Shown here: in pieces, positions 36,828-48,084 of the stretch
Layout of the letters: each line of letters begins with the position of its first letter
Numbering within the stretch: the stretch's first letter is position 1
DNA from: Otis tarda
Taxonomy: Eukaryota > Chordata > Aves > Otidiformes > Otididae
Direction: 5' to 3'
Assembly (NCBI GenBank): GCA_026413225.1
Contig: CM048552.1
Location: 186,654,053 to 186,718,052 of the forward strand
DNA length: 64,000 bases
Made by a program: the position numbers and the translations under genes
The notes under the pieces: generated by a model
Told to the model about the DNA's origin: nothing
The model's database searches: none
Seen by the model: only the letters and a program-made list of their open reading frames with translations

Positions 36828-37786
36828 ATTGCGTCAACATTGCGAAAAGGAGAAGGCGGAGCGGTGGCACTTAACTCCTCGCCGGGGGAGGGTTGGGGGG
36901 GGGGGAGGAAAGGAAGAAGATATCGGGGCGGAGGAAGGGGGGGGACACGGACACGCAGACACGAGCCCAGGGGAGACCGGTTGGTGCGGCGTGGGGGAGA
37001 ACCCGGGCATCGACCCACGCGGGAAGCGAGGAGAGGGGCGCCGAACCGAACGGTGGGGCCGCCGCTCGGTTCGGCGCCCCTCGCCTCGCCGGTACCCCCC
37101 GACCCCAGTTGAAAGCCCCGAGGGCAGGTGCAAGCACCGTCCGACCCCCTCGTTTTCTTTCCGAGACGCCCTTCCAACGCTTTCCCAAAAAGGGTGCCGA
37201 GCTTTGCCTCCCACTTCCCCTCCCCATCCTGAGCTGGGGGGAGGCTGGAGGCGTGCGTGACCGTGACACCGGTTGTGTGATCGCCCTAAAAACACGCATG
37301 ATGGGCAGAGATACAGCGGTCGGACCGAGCGAGGTCTGGGATTTTTTTGTTTGTGTTGGGTTTTTTTAGTTTGTTGTTTGATTTTTTTTTTCCCCCGCTC
37401 CTTGCTTTCGTGAAATCTACGGCCGATTTCCCCTCTTAGTTCTGCTTCGTGACAACGGCTGCCTTCCCCACGATTATTTTTTTTTCTGGGGGAAAAGTGC
37501 CAGGTCCTTCGCAAATCTCCCCGCGCCGCACCCTAGCCCACGCACGGCCCCTGCTTGCTGTGGCCCCGGCGCTGGGGAGCGCAGGTTAAAGCTACGAGTG
37601 AATAAAATAAAACCCGTTTAGTGTGATGCCTTTCTCTCCTGATCACAGGCTTTCCTCTCTTCCACAAACTTTGTGCTTGGCAGCGAGGTCTCCGTCCCGC
37701 TTCGCTGCTCTTGCGACAGGTACACGACGCTTGCTCATCCTCTGCGAGTTCTCCGTGGGGACTGCGGCTGCTCTTTTCCTGGGTTT

Positions 37787-37893
37787 TAAAAAAAAAAAGG
37801 AAAAAAAAAGAATAAAGAAGAAAAAATGAATAAAGAAGGAAAAAAATAAAGAAGGAAAAATAAAAAATAGAGAAGGAAAAAAAAAAAGAACGA
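37787..37893. repeat. A-rich polypurine tract with 14-17-bp repeat
   Basis: Degenerate tandem of GAATAAAGAAGGAAAAA-type units (37,810-37,860) between long A-runs. Nearly all purine on the plus strand, so it could form a triplex. It separates CpG island 1 from the smaller island at 38.3 kb. No LINE sits next to it, so it is not an obvious retroposon tail. Confidence 0.85.
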
Positions 37894-38259
37894 AAATTAC
37901 CCAGTTCGAAGACAGGCAGTGTTCAGTGCCGCTCAGAAGTCTTTTGCGTACGAAACCCGTGGCGAAAGCGAATTCTTAATCGCCCTTTAACTGGTGGTGT
38001 AAAAATTAACTGGTTGTAGAAAGTAGTGAAGAGTGGTGGTGAAGAATAGATCCAAGCTATGAATGGTGAATAAGCCTTCCTGGAAAGGACTGAACTGAGC
38101 GGAGAGTAAGCGGGCAATTCGCTTGCTGTTCTCTGAAAATTTTGGAGAAAATTGGGTGTGATGCACTGGCACGATATTTTTTTTTCATAAAAACACGCCT
38201 CTGAGACAAAAGATTAAGAAAAAAAAAAAAAAGAAAAAAAGGAGCCTTGTGATGGAAAT

Positions 38260-38580
38260 GGGCGAGGGCAGATAAAAGCGAGGGGCGAAACCTGTGTGGG
38301 TACCAAGACCCTGCCCCGGGGGCTGAACTTCGCCGAAAGCCGCCGCGTTCAGAAATGTTGCAAGAGCGCTCTGGGAGTCTCCAAAGAAAAGCTGAATTGT
38401 TCAAACTTAGGTAACTCAGGGAAACTCGTTCTGACCTACATGGCTTTTTCTGAGTCAGCAGCCGCAGCCCCCGCCCCGGCAGGTCCCTCCGCGCCCACCC
38501 CTCCCGCTCCCCCCGCGGCCCCCCCCGCCCGCGGGCTCGCTGCTTCCCGGGTTTGCAAATAAACTCGGCTGGATCGGGAC
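38260..38580. promoter_or_regulatory. Small CpG island
   Basis: CpG-rich, C-rich segment ending in CCGCGGCCCC and CCCGCCCGCGGG. It is followed directly by T-rich DNA. Part of the discontinuous CpG domain; no core promoter motif is recognised inside it. Confidence 0.6.
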
Positions 38581-39759
38581 GGTTTCACTTCTGCTGTCAG
38601 GAATGCCTCCGCATTTGGGTTTTGGTTTGGATTTTGTTGTTTTGGGTTTTGTTTGGTTTTTTTTTTTTTTTCTTCCCCAGGTTTGCGTACAGAGCCGTGT
38701 GCCTGCTTCGGCGGTGGTTTGCCGGCTGGTTTGTGAGGGGGAAAAGATAATTTAAGCGGAGGACAAGAGGATTGTGGTTTTTTGGTTTTTTTTTTTCCAA
38801 AATTTTTAAGAGCCGTACTTTATTTTCCAAGGGGATACCGGTTGTTCCCTGCACCCGGCAATAGACGCCTTCTAGGGAAAAGTTACTACGTGTTGCACGC
38901 TGTTTTGCTCTTGAGACAGAGAAGGAAATTCGGAAATTCCTATGAAAACCTTACCAAACAGCTTTCCATCTTCTTTCTGTAACGTCACATAAAAGTAGCA
39001 ACGGTTAAACTCCAGATGTCCGTCTTCTCCAGACTCATCGTTTCAGCCAGTTTGCATCGAGCTCCGACGGTTTTCCCCGAGCTTTTATTATTATTAAACT
39101 CACGGTCGGCACCAGGGGAAGAACCGAGGATGCTTTAACACCTTGGTTAAAGTCATCTTGTGCGGGCGGTCACCGCATCACCCCAAGCCGGGCGCGGGAC
39201 TGGGAAAAATCAGCCAGCCAAGCTTGCTTTTATAGTCAAAATGACGAAAGAGTCGAGATGAAATGACCTCAAAAAAAACCAAAAAAAAACCCCACCAAAA
39301 CTCCGCCTTTTGGAAAAAGGCGCTTGCTCGCCTCTCCCTTGCTCCCCCCGCCCCCCCGCCTCGCCGCCTCCCCCTCAATTCTCACTTCTTTTTTACCGAC
39401 GCGCCGTTGACATCAGCAGGCGAACTGAAACGACAAAACTCAGCTCCAGATGCCTGGATTTTCCGACCAGGCGTTTACCGGGTGTCCGGGCGCTGCTTTC
39501 GGTGTTATTTTCATTATTATTGATATTTTTTTTTTTTTGCAAACTTTTAGAGTTTTATTGCCCAAGCACCGCAATTCACCGCTTTTCCAAATGGGACGGA
39601 GAAATAAAATCGAATTTCCTTTTTTTTTTATTATTTTTATTTTAAGGAAACTTTCACAGCGGTGGCGGGGAGTTGATTGAATGCTCTTTACTAACAACTT
39701 TTCGCAACCGTGCGTTTCCTGCAAGAGCGATATTTCAGTCTCCTTTCTTAAGAAAGCAG
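38581..39759. other. T-rich spacer between CpG islands
   Basis: Contains T-runs at 38,658-38,671, 38,788-38,798 and 39,525-39,538, an A-rich AAAAAAAACC stretch at 39,270-39,298, and a short CpG-rich patch at 39,330-39,400. No exon is recognised. Confidence 0.5.
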
Positions 39760-40690
39760 GGAAATTTGGGGATGAGGATGGAAAGTGGCTCCCCGTGCCC
39801 CTAAGCAGCGAGAGGGGGCAGGAGAACGCCAGGTCTGTTTTTTTGGGGGGTCGGGGAAGGGTTGTTTCTCGGGTAGGGGTATGGCACCTCTCCCAGCCCT
39901 GTTTCCCTGCCAAGTTTGGAGCCTGGGACACGGGGTTGGGGGCGGATGTGGGGGACACAGGTCCCCTCTGCCTCACCGCGGGGATGAGCTCTACCCTAGG
40001 CGGGGGCTGCAGATCACCGCCAAATAAAGTCAGCGCCGTCGCCTGCCTGAATTTTTTTTCAAAGAACACCTCCCCGCCCGCCCCAGCCCCCCCACCGCCA
40101 AAAAAAAAAAAAAAAAATCCCCCGGTAGTGTCACGGAAAGAGAGCGGTTCAGAGCTCTCCTTGCTCGCAAGCCCCAAATGTCAAAGGCAGGGGAGAAGGC
40201 GCTTGTGCTCAGGGAGGGAAAAGGAAAAAAAAAAAAAAAAAAAGAGAAAAATCAGATATAGCTGGGGAGGAGAGTAGTGTGAGGGAGGAGGGAGTGAGAA
40301 GGGTTTTGGCGGTGCGGGGGCTGACACCGTGCGTTTTCCCTTCCAGCGAAGCGGGAGCGACTCCAGCATCCCGCTCCCTCCCTGGCCGATGTCTTTGGTA
40401 ATTCTCCGGGCGTCTCCCCGGCTTCCCCCGGGCTCTGGGGGGCAGACCCGGGACCTGCCACCCCCTTTTCGCCCCGGCTCGGCCGGCTCCGGAGGGCTCC
40501 AGCAGTCCCTCAGGGGGGCGAAGGTGGGCGGTAGGGCCCCCTCCCTTCCCCCATCACATCGCTCTCCCTGCGGCCAAACCCGCAGATTGGGCTGGAAAAG
40601 CGAGATTTTAGGAAACCTGTGGAGGGAATGGACGTGATCTGCGCGTCAAAGCGAAGTTGAAGGATCAGCAGCCGCAGTTAACACGAGTCA
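39760..40690. promoter_or_regulatory. CpG island 2
   Basis: CpG- and GC-rich, interrupted by A-runs at 40,100-40,117 and 40,224-40,242. The segment 40,420-40,560 (CCCCGGGCTC, CGGCTCGGCCGG) is the richest. It houses the candidate 51-nt exon at 40,347. It may be the second promoter or the first intron of a gene starting in island 1. Confidence 0.7.
40347..40397 (+). other. Candidate 51-nt exon in CpG island
   Basis: Acceptor GCGTTTTCCCTTCCAG (AG at 40,345-40,346) and donor TTG|GTAATT (GT at 40,398). The segment has an ATG at 40,389 in good purine-poor context (GGCCGATGT) leaving nine bases before the donor. A length divisible by three and strong polypyrimidine tract are suggestive, but GC-rich DNA gives many such pairs by chance. 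Confidence 0.25.
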
Positions 40691-40819
40691 CTTCTACCGA
40701 GATTTCGGGGCTTGCTTTTTTTATTTTTTTCCTTTTTTTTTTTTCGGTCTGGAAACTTTGTGTGTGCGTGTGTATCTAGAGCTGCGTAATTTCGTAATTG
40801 TTTTGTTTTTTTTTTTCAG

Positions 40820-41003
40820 ACATCGTTGTCTACATTCAGCGTTTGTGACCAGGTTGTCAAAGACTGGATGATTTTTGCTCTTACCAGCTGGATCTCCACA
40901 AGATTTAATTAACCCCGTGCGTTTCTTTTCCCGAGCAAAGTAGCTGGCTAGCTGAGCTGCCTGCGGGCAGCTCGGTGCTGCTCGGTATTGCAGGACTGAA
41001 AAG
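40820..41003 (+). other. Candidate 184-nt exon
   Basis: A long polypyrimidine tract (TTGTTTTTTTTTTTTCAG, AG at 40,818-40,819) precedes it, and a donor AAAAG|GTACGA follows (GT at 41,004). Frame 1 is open for 30 codons, then TAA at about 40,910, so if real it is a leader exon or a late coding exon. Composition drops from the surrounding island to mixed GC. I do not recognise the sequence. Confidence 0.3.
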
Positions 41004-42139
41004 GTACGATGCGGTGTATGCAAAATGATTTTAGCCTTTCAGGGTATTACTGAGGTGAAATGCAAGTCCTGGGACGGTAAGAGCAAAGAACTGGTGGCTA
41101 GCCAAGAACAAAATCGTTATTTTCAATTGAGCCGAGGTTGTTTTTTTTTTCCTTTGCTTTTTCTTTCCTAGCGTAGCTGGGAAGTGTCTTTGTCCCCTGT
41201 AAATTAGTGGACGCTTTAAAACGTGCTTGTCACCAATGACTGGCGGGAGGATGTAGGGTATGTACAGCAAATAACGACAGCCCTCAGCGAAAGAAATACC
41301 GTGACCTCCGTTTGGATAGCGGTGTCCCAGCGGCGACTTGTCTTTTCCTGGTGTGATTTTTTTTTTAATTTTTCTCTCTTTCTCTCTCTTTTTTTCCCTC
41401 TTTAATTATTTCAGAGCGGTGGCCAAAGGGGTGCCGTTTTAGCAGTGCTCCCCCCCCCAACCGCCCCTGACCGGAGAGGGCAGCGGCGAGCTCGCTTCTC
41501 TCCAGCCGCAAATCTTAAAGTATCTCTCCCCTTTTCGTTCCCTACCCTAAAAGTATGACTAGAAACAACTAAATCTCTGTGCGATGGCTCGCTTTCCTGC
41601 CAGGCTCAATGTCCAGCTCATCCCCTCGATGTCCGGTTTCTGGACGTCCCGTTTTCGGACACCCTTTTCCCATATTTTTATCCTCCCCCAGCCCATATTT
41701 TAATGTCCCCCCTCTTCATCCCTCTTCCGCCCCAGTGGCACCGGTTTCATCTCTTGTCAAACTTCGCGTAGATTTGGGCGTAAATTCAAGTAGTTCGAGC
41801 TGTCTGCGTTTATCTTCCCGTCAGACGTAATTAAATTTAGCAGGTTTAAATCTCGTTAAAAATACCAAACGCAAATGCTCGGCACCTTGGGTATCTGCTG
41901 GCATTTTTATTTCTCCCGGCACATAAGGAGTTACTTAACATATAGAAAGAAGCGATGAATCACCTCCTTTTAGCAGAAGGTCAAAACGGTGCAATTAAGC
42001 AAAAAAGTTGCAGAGTCGGAAAAGGCTGGAACATCGCTGTAAAGAAACAGCAACAACTGGTTTTTTGTTTATTGGGGTTTTTCTTTCTTTCTTTTTTTTT
42101 TTCTTTTCTTTTCTTTTTCAAGTGTAACTGCCTTTGGGA
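41004..42139. other. Mixed spacer with weak CpG content
   Basis: Pyrimidine tracts at 41,139-41,172, 41,357-41,400 and 42,084-42,119 and a small C-run at 41,450-41,459. The acceptor-like TTTAATTATTTCAG ends at about 41,414 without a convincing donor partner. No exon called. Confidence 0.45.
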
Positions 42140-42780
42140 CTTGAGGGGGTTGCTTCTTCTCGGTTCTTTACCCGTCGGGGGAAGATAGGGAGCTCCGAGG
42201 GGCCCGATTCTGCTCCCGCTGGCATCCCGGGGCAGGTCCACTTCCCAGGCTGGTTTTACCTTTCGGGAAAACGAGTTCGTTACTGTGCCGTGTTCACGTA
42301 GCCCCCGGTGGAAACTTTCCGATGCTGCGGGAATACGTAAAGATAGAAAAAAAAAACAAAAACAACCCAACCCGATAACGACACCGCTTGGAAAAGTTAA
42401 CTTCTGGCTCCCTGAACAGCGAAGGAAACTTTGGGGACCTGGTGGTTACCGACAGCCATTTCCACCCCGCAGCGCTGAAACCAAACCGTGCGTGTTTGGG
42501 GGAATTTCAGACTTTTTCCACCGCCCTTGGGGAGCTCTCCTTTAACCGCCGCCCCTCCCGCGGTCCGTGGGTACCGCCGGGGCTCGGTCTCCGTCGCCCG
42601 TGGGTTTCCTCGCGGGGGTGTTGGGTGGAGCCCGCTGCCCCCGTCCCCCTTCGGCCGCCCTGGGCAGGGCGGAGGGACCCGGGACCCCTGCGCCGCCACC
42701 GCTGCCACCTGCCCTGCGCTCCCCGGCCGGGCCGGGCAGTTTTGCAGGGTTGCAAGCACTTCCAAGTCATCACTGCTTCT
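42140..42780. promoter_or_regulatory. CpG island 3
   Basis: CpG-rich segment, densest at 42,540-42,740 (CCGCCGCCCC-type sequence, CGGCCGGGCCGGG). Open frames on both strands here are shadows of the composition. It ends against a 40-bp T-rich run. Confidence 0.65.
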
Positions 42781-42820
42781 TAGTTTTGGGTTTTTAAGAT
42801 TTTTTAATTTCGTTTGGTTT

Positions 42821-42850
42821 TTTTGGGTTTTTTTTTTTTTTTTTTTTTTT
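42821..42850. repeat. Long poly-T run
   Basis: T-rich run including an uninterrupted stretch of about 23 T (42,828-42,850). Read on the plus strand it forms a polypyrimidine tract before CTCTGCAG (AG at 42,865-42,866), a possible acceptor, but I see no strong donor to close an exon. Confidence 0.85.
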
Positions 42851-43149
42851 ACTGTTTCTCTGCAGCAGCCTCTTATCTTTTTCTCGCAGGCACTCCGGCC
42901 AGTGAAACCAGTGGGCGTGCAGGCGGTCGCGGCAGCCCGGAGATCTCGTTTTTTTTTCTCCCCCTCTCCTCTAAACGCTGCAGTTAAAATGCTGGCGGTG
43001 TGGTGATTCGTCTCCAGCTGCTGCTGCTGGTCAGTATTTACCACCAGACAGTCATTTATCTCCTGGGTTCAGCTTTTTTTTTTTTTCCGGAAGGGAAATG
43101 CGAAAAAAAAATTGTGTTCGGCCATTTTCTGCAAACTTGACACCCTGAG

Positions 43150-44310
43150 CTGCGGATTTGTCCGTGCTCGGACTTTCCTGGGGGAGCTGAAGCGTTGCTG
43201 GCGTTTCCCTGCACGGTAGCTCCGCAAACTCTACAGCTGAGCTGCAAAGCAACTTGTGGGTCCCCATCGGCTCCTTTTCCCCTCTGTGTCTCCGTGGCAG
43301 CGGCCGTGAGCTGTCCCGGGGCACGATTAACTCTTCCCATGGCCCTGGGACTGTCACCGAGGGGGTGGACTTGCCGACTCCCTGCGTTTCGTGCCGCCTG
43401 GCTGGTACACGGGTGGGCGAACCTCGCCCTAAAGCAACCCGGGGCACGCGTGGGAGGAGGATGGGTACCCGCGGAGGAGCTGTGTCAGTGCTGAAACTGT
43501 GCTGGGACACTCTGAGACTGTGCTGGGATAGTGCTGAGGCAGTGCTGAAACAGTTGGGACAGTGCTAGGATAGTCTGTAACTGTCCTGGGACAGTTAGGA
43601 TAGTGCTGGGACATCCTGGGATGGTGCTGGGACAGTGCTGGGACTGTCCTGGGACAATGCTGGAACAGCTGGGACAGTCTGAGACTGTCCTGGGACAGTT
43701 AGGATCGTGCAGGGGCATCCTGGGATGGTGCTGGGACAATGCTGGGACAGTCTGGGAATGTCCTGGGACAGTGCTGCAACAGTTGGGACAGGCTGGGACT
43801 GTTCTGTACAGTTAGGATCGTGCTGGGACATCCTGGGATGGTGCTGTGACGGTGCTGGGAGCTGTGCCAGGACGGTGATGGGAGGCGGGGTAGGGGAGGG
43901 GAGGAGGGGCAGGGAGGCGGGGAGCGGAGGGGCGCAGCTCTCCCGGGGCTCCTTGAAGCCTCGCCGCCCCTCTCCGTGCTCTCCGGTAACAACGGGGCTG
44001 CCGTGCTGCGGCGTTCAAGCGCCGGCATCCCCCTATCTCCCCCGTCCCAACATCACTCGCTAAGCCCGGAGCTCGAAAAGGCGGCCGATGGCATCAACCC
44101 CTTCTGGCCTCTCTACAGCTGCACCCGGTACACCCTGTGGTTTCCTCCCTCGGTTTTTATCCCCCCACCACCCTCCACTCCGCCCGTGCGGGTCACCCGG
44201 TGCGGGACAGCCGGTGGTCCCCACTCCAGCTCCGTGGCCACCCGAAACGCTCGCACTAACAGAGCTCGCTCTGCCCATTCCTTTCTGGCGGCAGAATCGG
44301 GCCCGCTAGC
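43150..44310. promoter_or_regulatory. CpG island 4
   Basis: GC- and CpG-rich apart from the embedded minisatellite. After 43,880 CpG density is high (GGGAGGCGGGG, CTCCCGGGGC, GGCGTTCAAGCGCC). It is the right-hand end of the 9-kb CpG domain; composition returns to AT-rich at about 44,320. Confidence 0.65.
43484..43875. repeat. Degenerate minisatellite, 10-11-bp unit with about 104-113-bp higher-order repeat
   Basis: About 390 bp of units derived from GTGCTGGGACA with variants such as GTCTGGGAC and GTCCTGGGACA. A marker word CAGTTAGGAT recurs at 43,592, 43,696 and 43,809, spacing 104 and 113 bp, so blocks of about ten basic units have been duplicated. The array lacks stop codons in several minus-strand frames, which yields serine-, proline- and glutamine-rich open frames with no cellular meaning. 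Such arrays are often copy-number polymorphic. Confidence 0.92.
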
Positions 44311-47300
44311 TGGAAACTAAAGGGCAAAAGACAAAAAGAAAAAACTGCCTTAAACTTTTTTTTTAACCATTTTTTTTTTTTTAAGTAGCATTATGTTTGC
44401 ATCTCAGCCGTGGCCTTTTAGAGCTTCCAAGCAAGCTGAAAGCTCCTGGAGCACCTTGTGTATCTGTGAGCGTGGGACAACAGTTCCAGGAGAATAATTT
44501 AGGCTCATTATATACGGTTCTTATAGAATGATATAAAAAATATCAACCCTCATCCACTGAAATAGGAGATTATTTGCACTCTGAAATGCCAGTGGCTCTG
44601 AAGAGGTGTTTTCTTCATTACTTTTGCTTAGAGATAGACAATGCAGTTCTTTCTTAGCCATGTGTGTGTTTAGTAGACTGAATTCATTAAAGATGTGTAT
44701 TTTGTACAATCCCACAGGACAACTTTAATCGCTGGTGAAATTTTATTTGACTTGGCAATGTAACAGTGGGGATTTGACTCATCAAGATGTTAATTAAGAG
44801 TAAATAGAGAAAAAATGCTTCTCTGCATACATCTGAATGTGTATGTCCTCATTTTAATATATTAATTAATATTACTTCTCAGTCATAAATTAGTAAGTGC
44901 TCTAGGGGGAATTCAGGGAAGAGCAACCAAAATGACTGGTGTACTAAAGGGCTAATGTATGGAGAAACTTTATTCAATATATGTAGTGTACATCTGCATA
45001 GACAGAAATGAAAGTACTTTGGTTAATAAAATGTATGTCCGTGTGGCCGGGGAGATTTGCAATGTGCCAATGCCATAGTGCTGCTTCTGCTGCAGCGCTC
45101 ACTCGCATTTGCAATGCTCAGTGCTTAGGGACAATCTCAAGTTCCGGCCTAGAATTCAAATTGGTTTGGGGTTGTTGCTTCAAGGTATGCAAATGCTAGA
45201 GAGAAATGAGATTTCAGAAGCTTTACATGCCTGGCCTGTTGTATCACCTAACTCTACGTGACTTAATGTGCAACTACATATTTGTCACTCTTCTGAGAGT
45301 CCAGATTTTCTCACGTATTTCACAGCAAATCAAAGCACTTGATTTGGAACTTTGTACCCTACCTTTAGAGGCTTGGTCCCCGAAGTCTGGATACGGTAGG
45401 ATCTAGCATATAGCTACTGTACCAGTTATGTCTCTTTTTCTTTGTATTGCAGTCATTCTTCCCCACAAAGAAACAAAAAGATGTTGGGGAAAACGTCTGA
45501 AGGAGAAGAATGTGTCCTCGGGATTAGCATTTCTTCACTTCAATAGGTATTTTTTAATTTTTTTTTTTTTTTATCAGCTGTTACACCCTGTTCTTGTTTG
45601 TTTGTTGCCTACCTGGCTTATAAGCTTACTTGGGTAAGATCATTTTTGGGGAGTCCACAAACTATTTTATTCATTACAGTAATTTTGTATACTGACTTAC
45701 AGCGATTATGGAGAGTTGTAGCATGCTTGTAAATGTGATAGTCATGTCGTAACCATGACAGCCTAAGGATATGAGCAAAAATTATAAAATGTTATGTGAA
45801 AATAAAATATTTTTTGTTACTAAAAGCATGTCAGTGTAAAATTATGTTCAGAAAGTATTTGCTCATCACAAAATAGTTACCTTATTTTACTAAATGCAGC
45901 TTGCCTTTTATTACAGCTCAAATGAGTGGCTCAGCTATGTGTGGCACTACAAAAACTATCGCTAAGTTAACGCAATCAACACATCTTTGTGTAGACCCTT
46001 GCTTTCCATATGTTATATACAATCATTTCTAGGATGCACATTGGCTATCTCTGATATGGATTTCAAGAAACCGACCAGCAACATTTAATTCACAGCTCAG
46101 GACTATGTTTAGTTCAGAAACTTTGGCAAAGTTTTCCACATGAGGCTGTCATCCATCTGAGAGCGTCTTGAATTATTTGGTGTTTGGGTGGCTCAGATGG
46201 GACCGTAGGCCTGGATCCCCAAATGTCATCTGGGATCCTTGGGCATCTGACTCCTGTTTAAATATTTCTTGTTAGGTAGTAGGAGGTAAATATCTGAGTA
46301 GCTTTAGATTTTGAGCCTCATCTTTTTCTTAGGCATTATGTCAAAGATCTCTAGTTGCACCTGTAAATGTGCATTTGCTAGAAAGCAACCCTGGACAAAA
46401 ATATCCTGCTTCCTGAAGGGATTTCAGCTGTTCTGGTCTAGTGTCCTGCACTGCCCTGTTAGAGAACTGAGCTCCATTTTGTAATTGGCAGGAGGCGAGA
46501 GTATTGTAGAAGTAAATCTCTTGGCTCCTGAGAAGAGGAGAGAAGCAGCAAACTGTCGAAAAGGTACGCAGAACCTCCAAGGTTAATTCCATTCAACTTC
46601 ATTTGGAAAGAAACCAAAGAAATCTCAGAAACAGTGAAGTATGGGAGGGGGAAAGAGGAAAAGAAAGTGGGGTTGGAGGGCACAGCAAGAATGAGAAGAG
46701 GGAGGCATGCATCTGAGATATCCAGGGTCATATATAAATCAATATATAACTGGGAAGCTTACATAATGCTCTCAAAACTCATATTGTGAATAATATGGCC
46801 ACAGAAAGAATAATAGTTGAGGGATATTCTCACGAGTAGGGGTAAGTGAGAGTTTTGTGCTTCTGTTCAGTAGAAACTACTTTAGTTTGAACTGCACTAG
46901 AACCATTCACTAATGCACTGCCACTCAGAAGGACTTATCTGAAAGCAGTTATTATGTCTTTATAATAATTTTGAGGAAGAACTGACTTTTTGTTGCGGCC
47001 ATCATTAAAATAGTTATTTTCATTACATTTATTCATTTATTTCTAAATTTGGATGGCTACTGCAGGAGCAGGTACAGTATATAACATGGGTCTGGCTGAC
47101 TGGCCTGTCTCAGAATCCCAGGAACATCAGTTGCTTGTCCACCTCATGCCAAGTTTGAGTGAAGAAATGGGCCTTATGTGCTCTCCCAAAGCTCAATGGA
47201 TTGTGGATCAGTCAAGGGCTTCCTATCAGGCAGGAAGCGATCTGCACAGGGGCCTTCCCGTGACAACAAATGCCTTTCCAGAAACTCTCACTGAGGAATT

Positions 47301-48084
47301 ATAATTTGTAGTACTCTGCCTGTGCATGTTTTATCATGCAGAAGGCAACTACGTGGAGATAATCGAAAATAGATAGGTTAGTGATATCACATGGGCATGC
47401 ATGCTAATTGTATTGGCAGACTGAAGAAAAGACACGAAGCTAATTAGCAGAATCATGGTTTTTAACAGTAGCTCTGAACGTTCTCCTGCCAGACCTGCTG
47501 CCCTCAAAGAGCTTTCTAAGATACACACGTGCACTTGCCACCTTACTACAAAAGTTGTCTACCGGGAAAGTTTGTGATTGTCTCTACTCCTTCCTTTTGG
47601 AGCCCTAGATCTCCACGGAAGGAAAATAAGCACGGCATGCAAAAACCTCCTAAAGTTCATACTTTATATTTTAACTTCCCTTTGCAAGACAGCTGCTGCA
47701 TTTGCACATGTGGGAATCTGGTGAGCCATACAATCTTAGGCTGAGGATTTCTATTCACTAGGGATTAGCTGAACTGTTTTCCTAAATCAGTCACCAGATC
47801 TGGATTCCAAATTAACAAAGTGGTGCTGAGCATTAATGTAGACTCGAGGTAGCAGCTTTGCAAATTTATTCAATGAAAGCATTATAAAAACAGGCTGTCT
47901 AACTGCCTTAGCTTTAGTGCAGTGAACTCTGAGAAGTAGCGGACTAACTGAATTTATAACAAGTAAAAAGCTCAGGTTCATTCAGCTCCAAGGATGCCAA
48001 ATGAGAAATGCTGCTCTTTGTACAATCACTCTAAACCCAACTACTCACAACAAAAAGTTTAGAAGGTGCAGAGTGACTGTGTCC
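44311..48084. other. AT-rich gene-free interval
   Basis: Unique AT-rich DNA after the CpG domain. T-runs at 44,356-44,382 and 45,556-45,572; homeodomain-like TTAATATATTAATTAATATT near 44,855. No exon is supported. One decayed CR1 fragment is listed separately. Confidence 0.5.
44905..44975 (+). mobile_element. Short CR1-like fossil
   Basis: AGGGAAGAGCAACCAAAATGAC resembles the CR1 ORF2 segment encoding RVQRRATKMI, followed by GTATGGAGAAACTTTATTC, which may continue it. Too short and decayed for certainty. Confidence 0.4.

Larger units (their letters stand above)
35511..37600. promoter_or_regulatory. CpG island 1, probable promoter
   Basis: A sharp switch from AT-rich DNA to very GC- and CpG-rich DNA, with frequent CGCG, GCGC, GGGCGG and C/G homopolymers. 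It carries a CRE-like site, an NRF1-like site and a TATA/MEF2 element, listed separately. G-runs at 35,583-35,595 and about 36,894-36,905 and C-runs at 36,187-36,204 could form G-quadruplexes on either strand. Several overlapping open frames on both strands are a by-product of stop-codon scarcity in GC-rich DNA. Unmethylated islands of this size normally mark gene starts. Confidence 0.85.

Noticed and set aside
35358..37514. Long open frames on both strands (up to 241 codons)
   Set aside because: They overlap one another on both strands in GC-rich DNA with few stop codons, are proline/glycine/arginine-rich low-complexity, and show no domain.
39440..40277. Opposed 245- and 198-codon frames
   Set aside because: They contain runs of phenylalanine, lysine and glycine from homopolymers and lie across CpG island 2; no family resemblance.
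43429..44028. Several overlapping open frames rich in serine, proline and glutamine on the minus strand
   Set aside because: They are translations of the 10-11-bp minisatellite, which lacks stops in several frames. Repetition, not coding, explains them.
44069..44160. GC3-rich stretch reading ELEKAADGINPFWPLYSC
   Set aside because: The codon pattern looks coding for about 30 codons, but it continues into low-complexity proline sequence, has no convincing splice borders, and I cannot match it to any protein.
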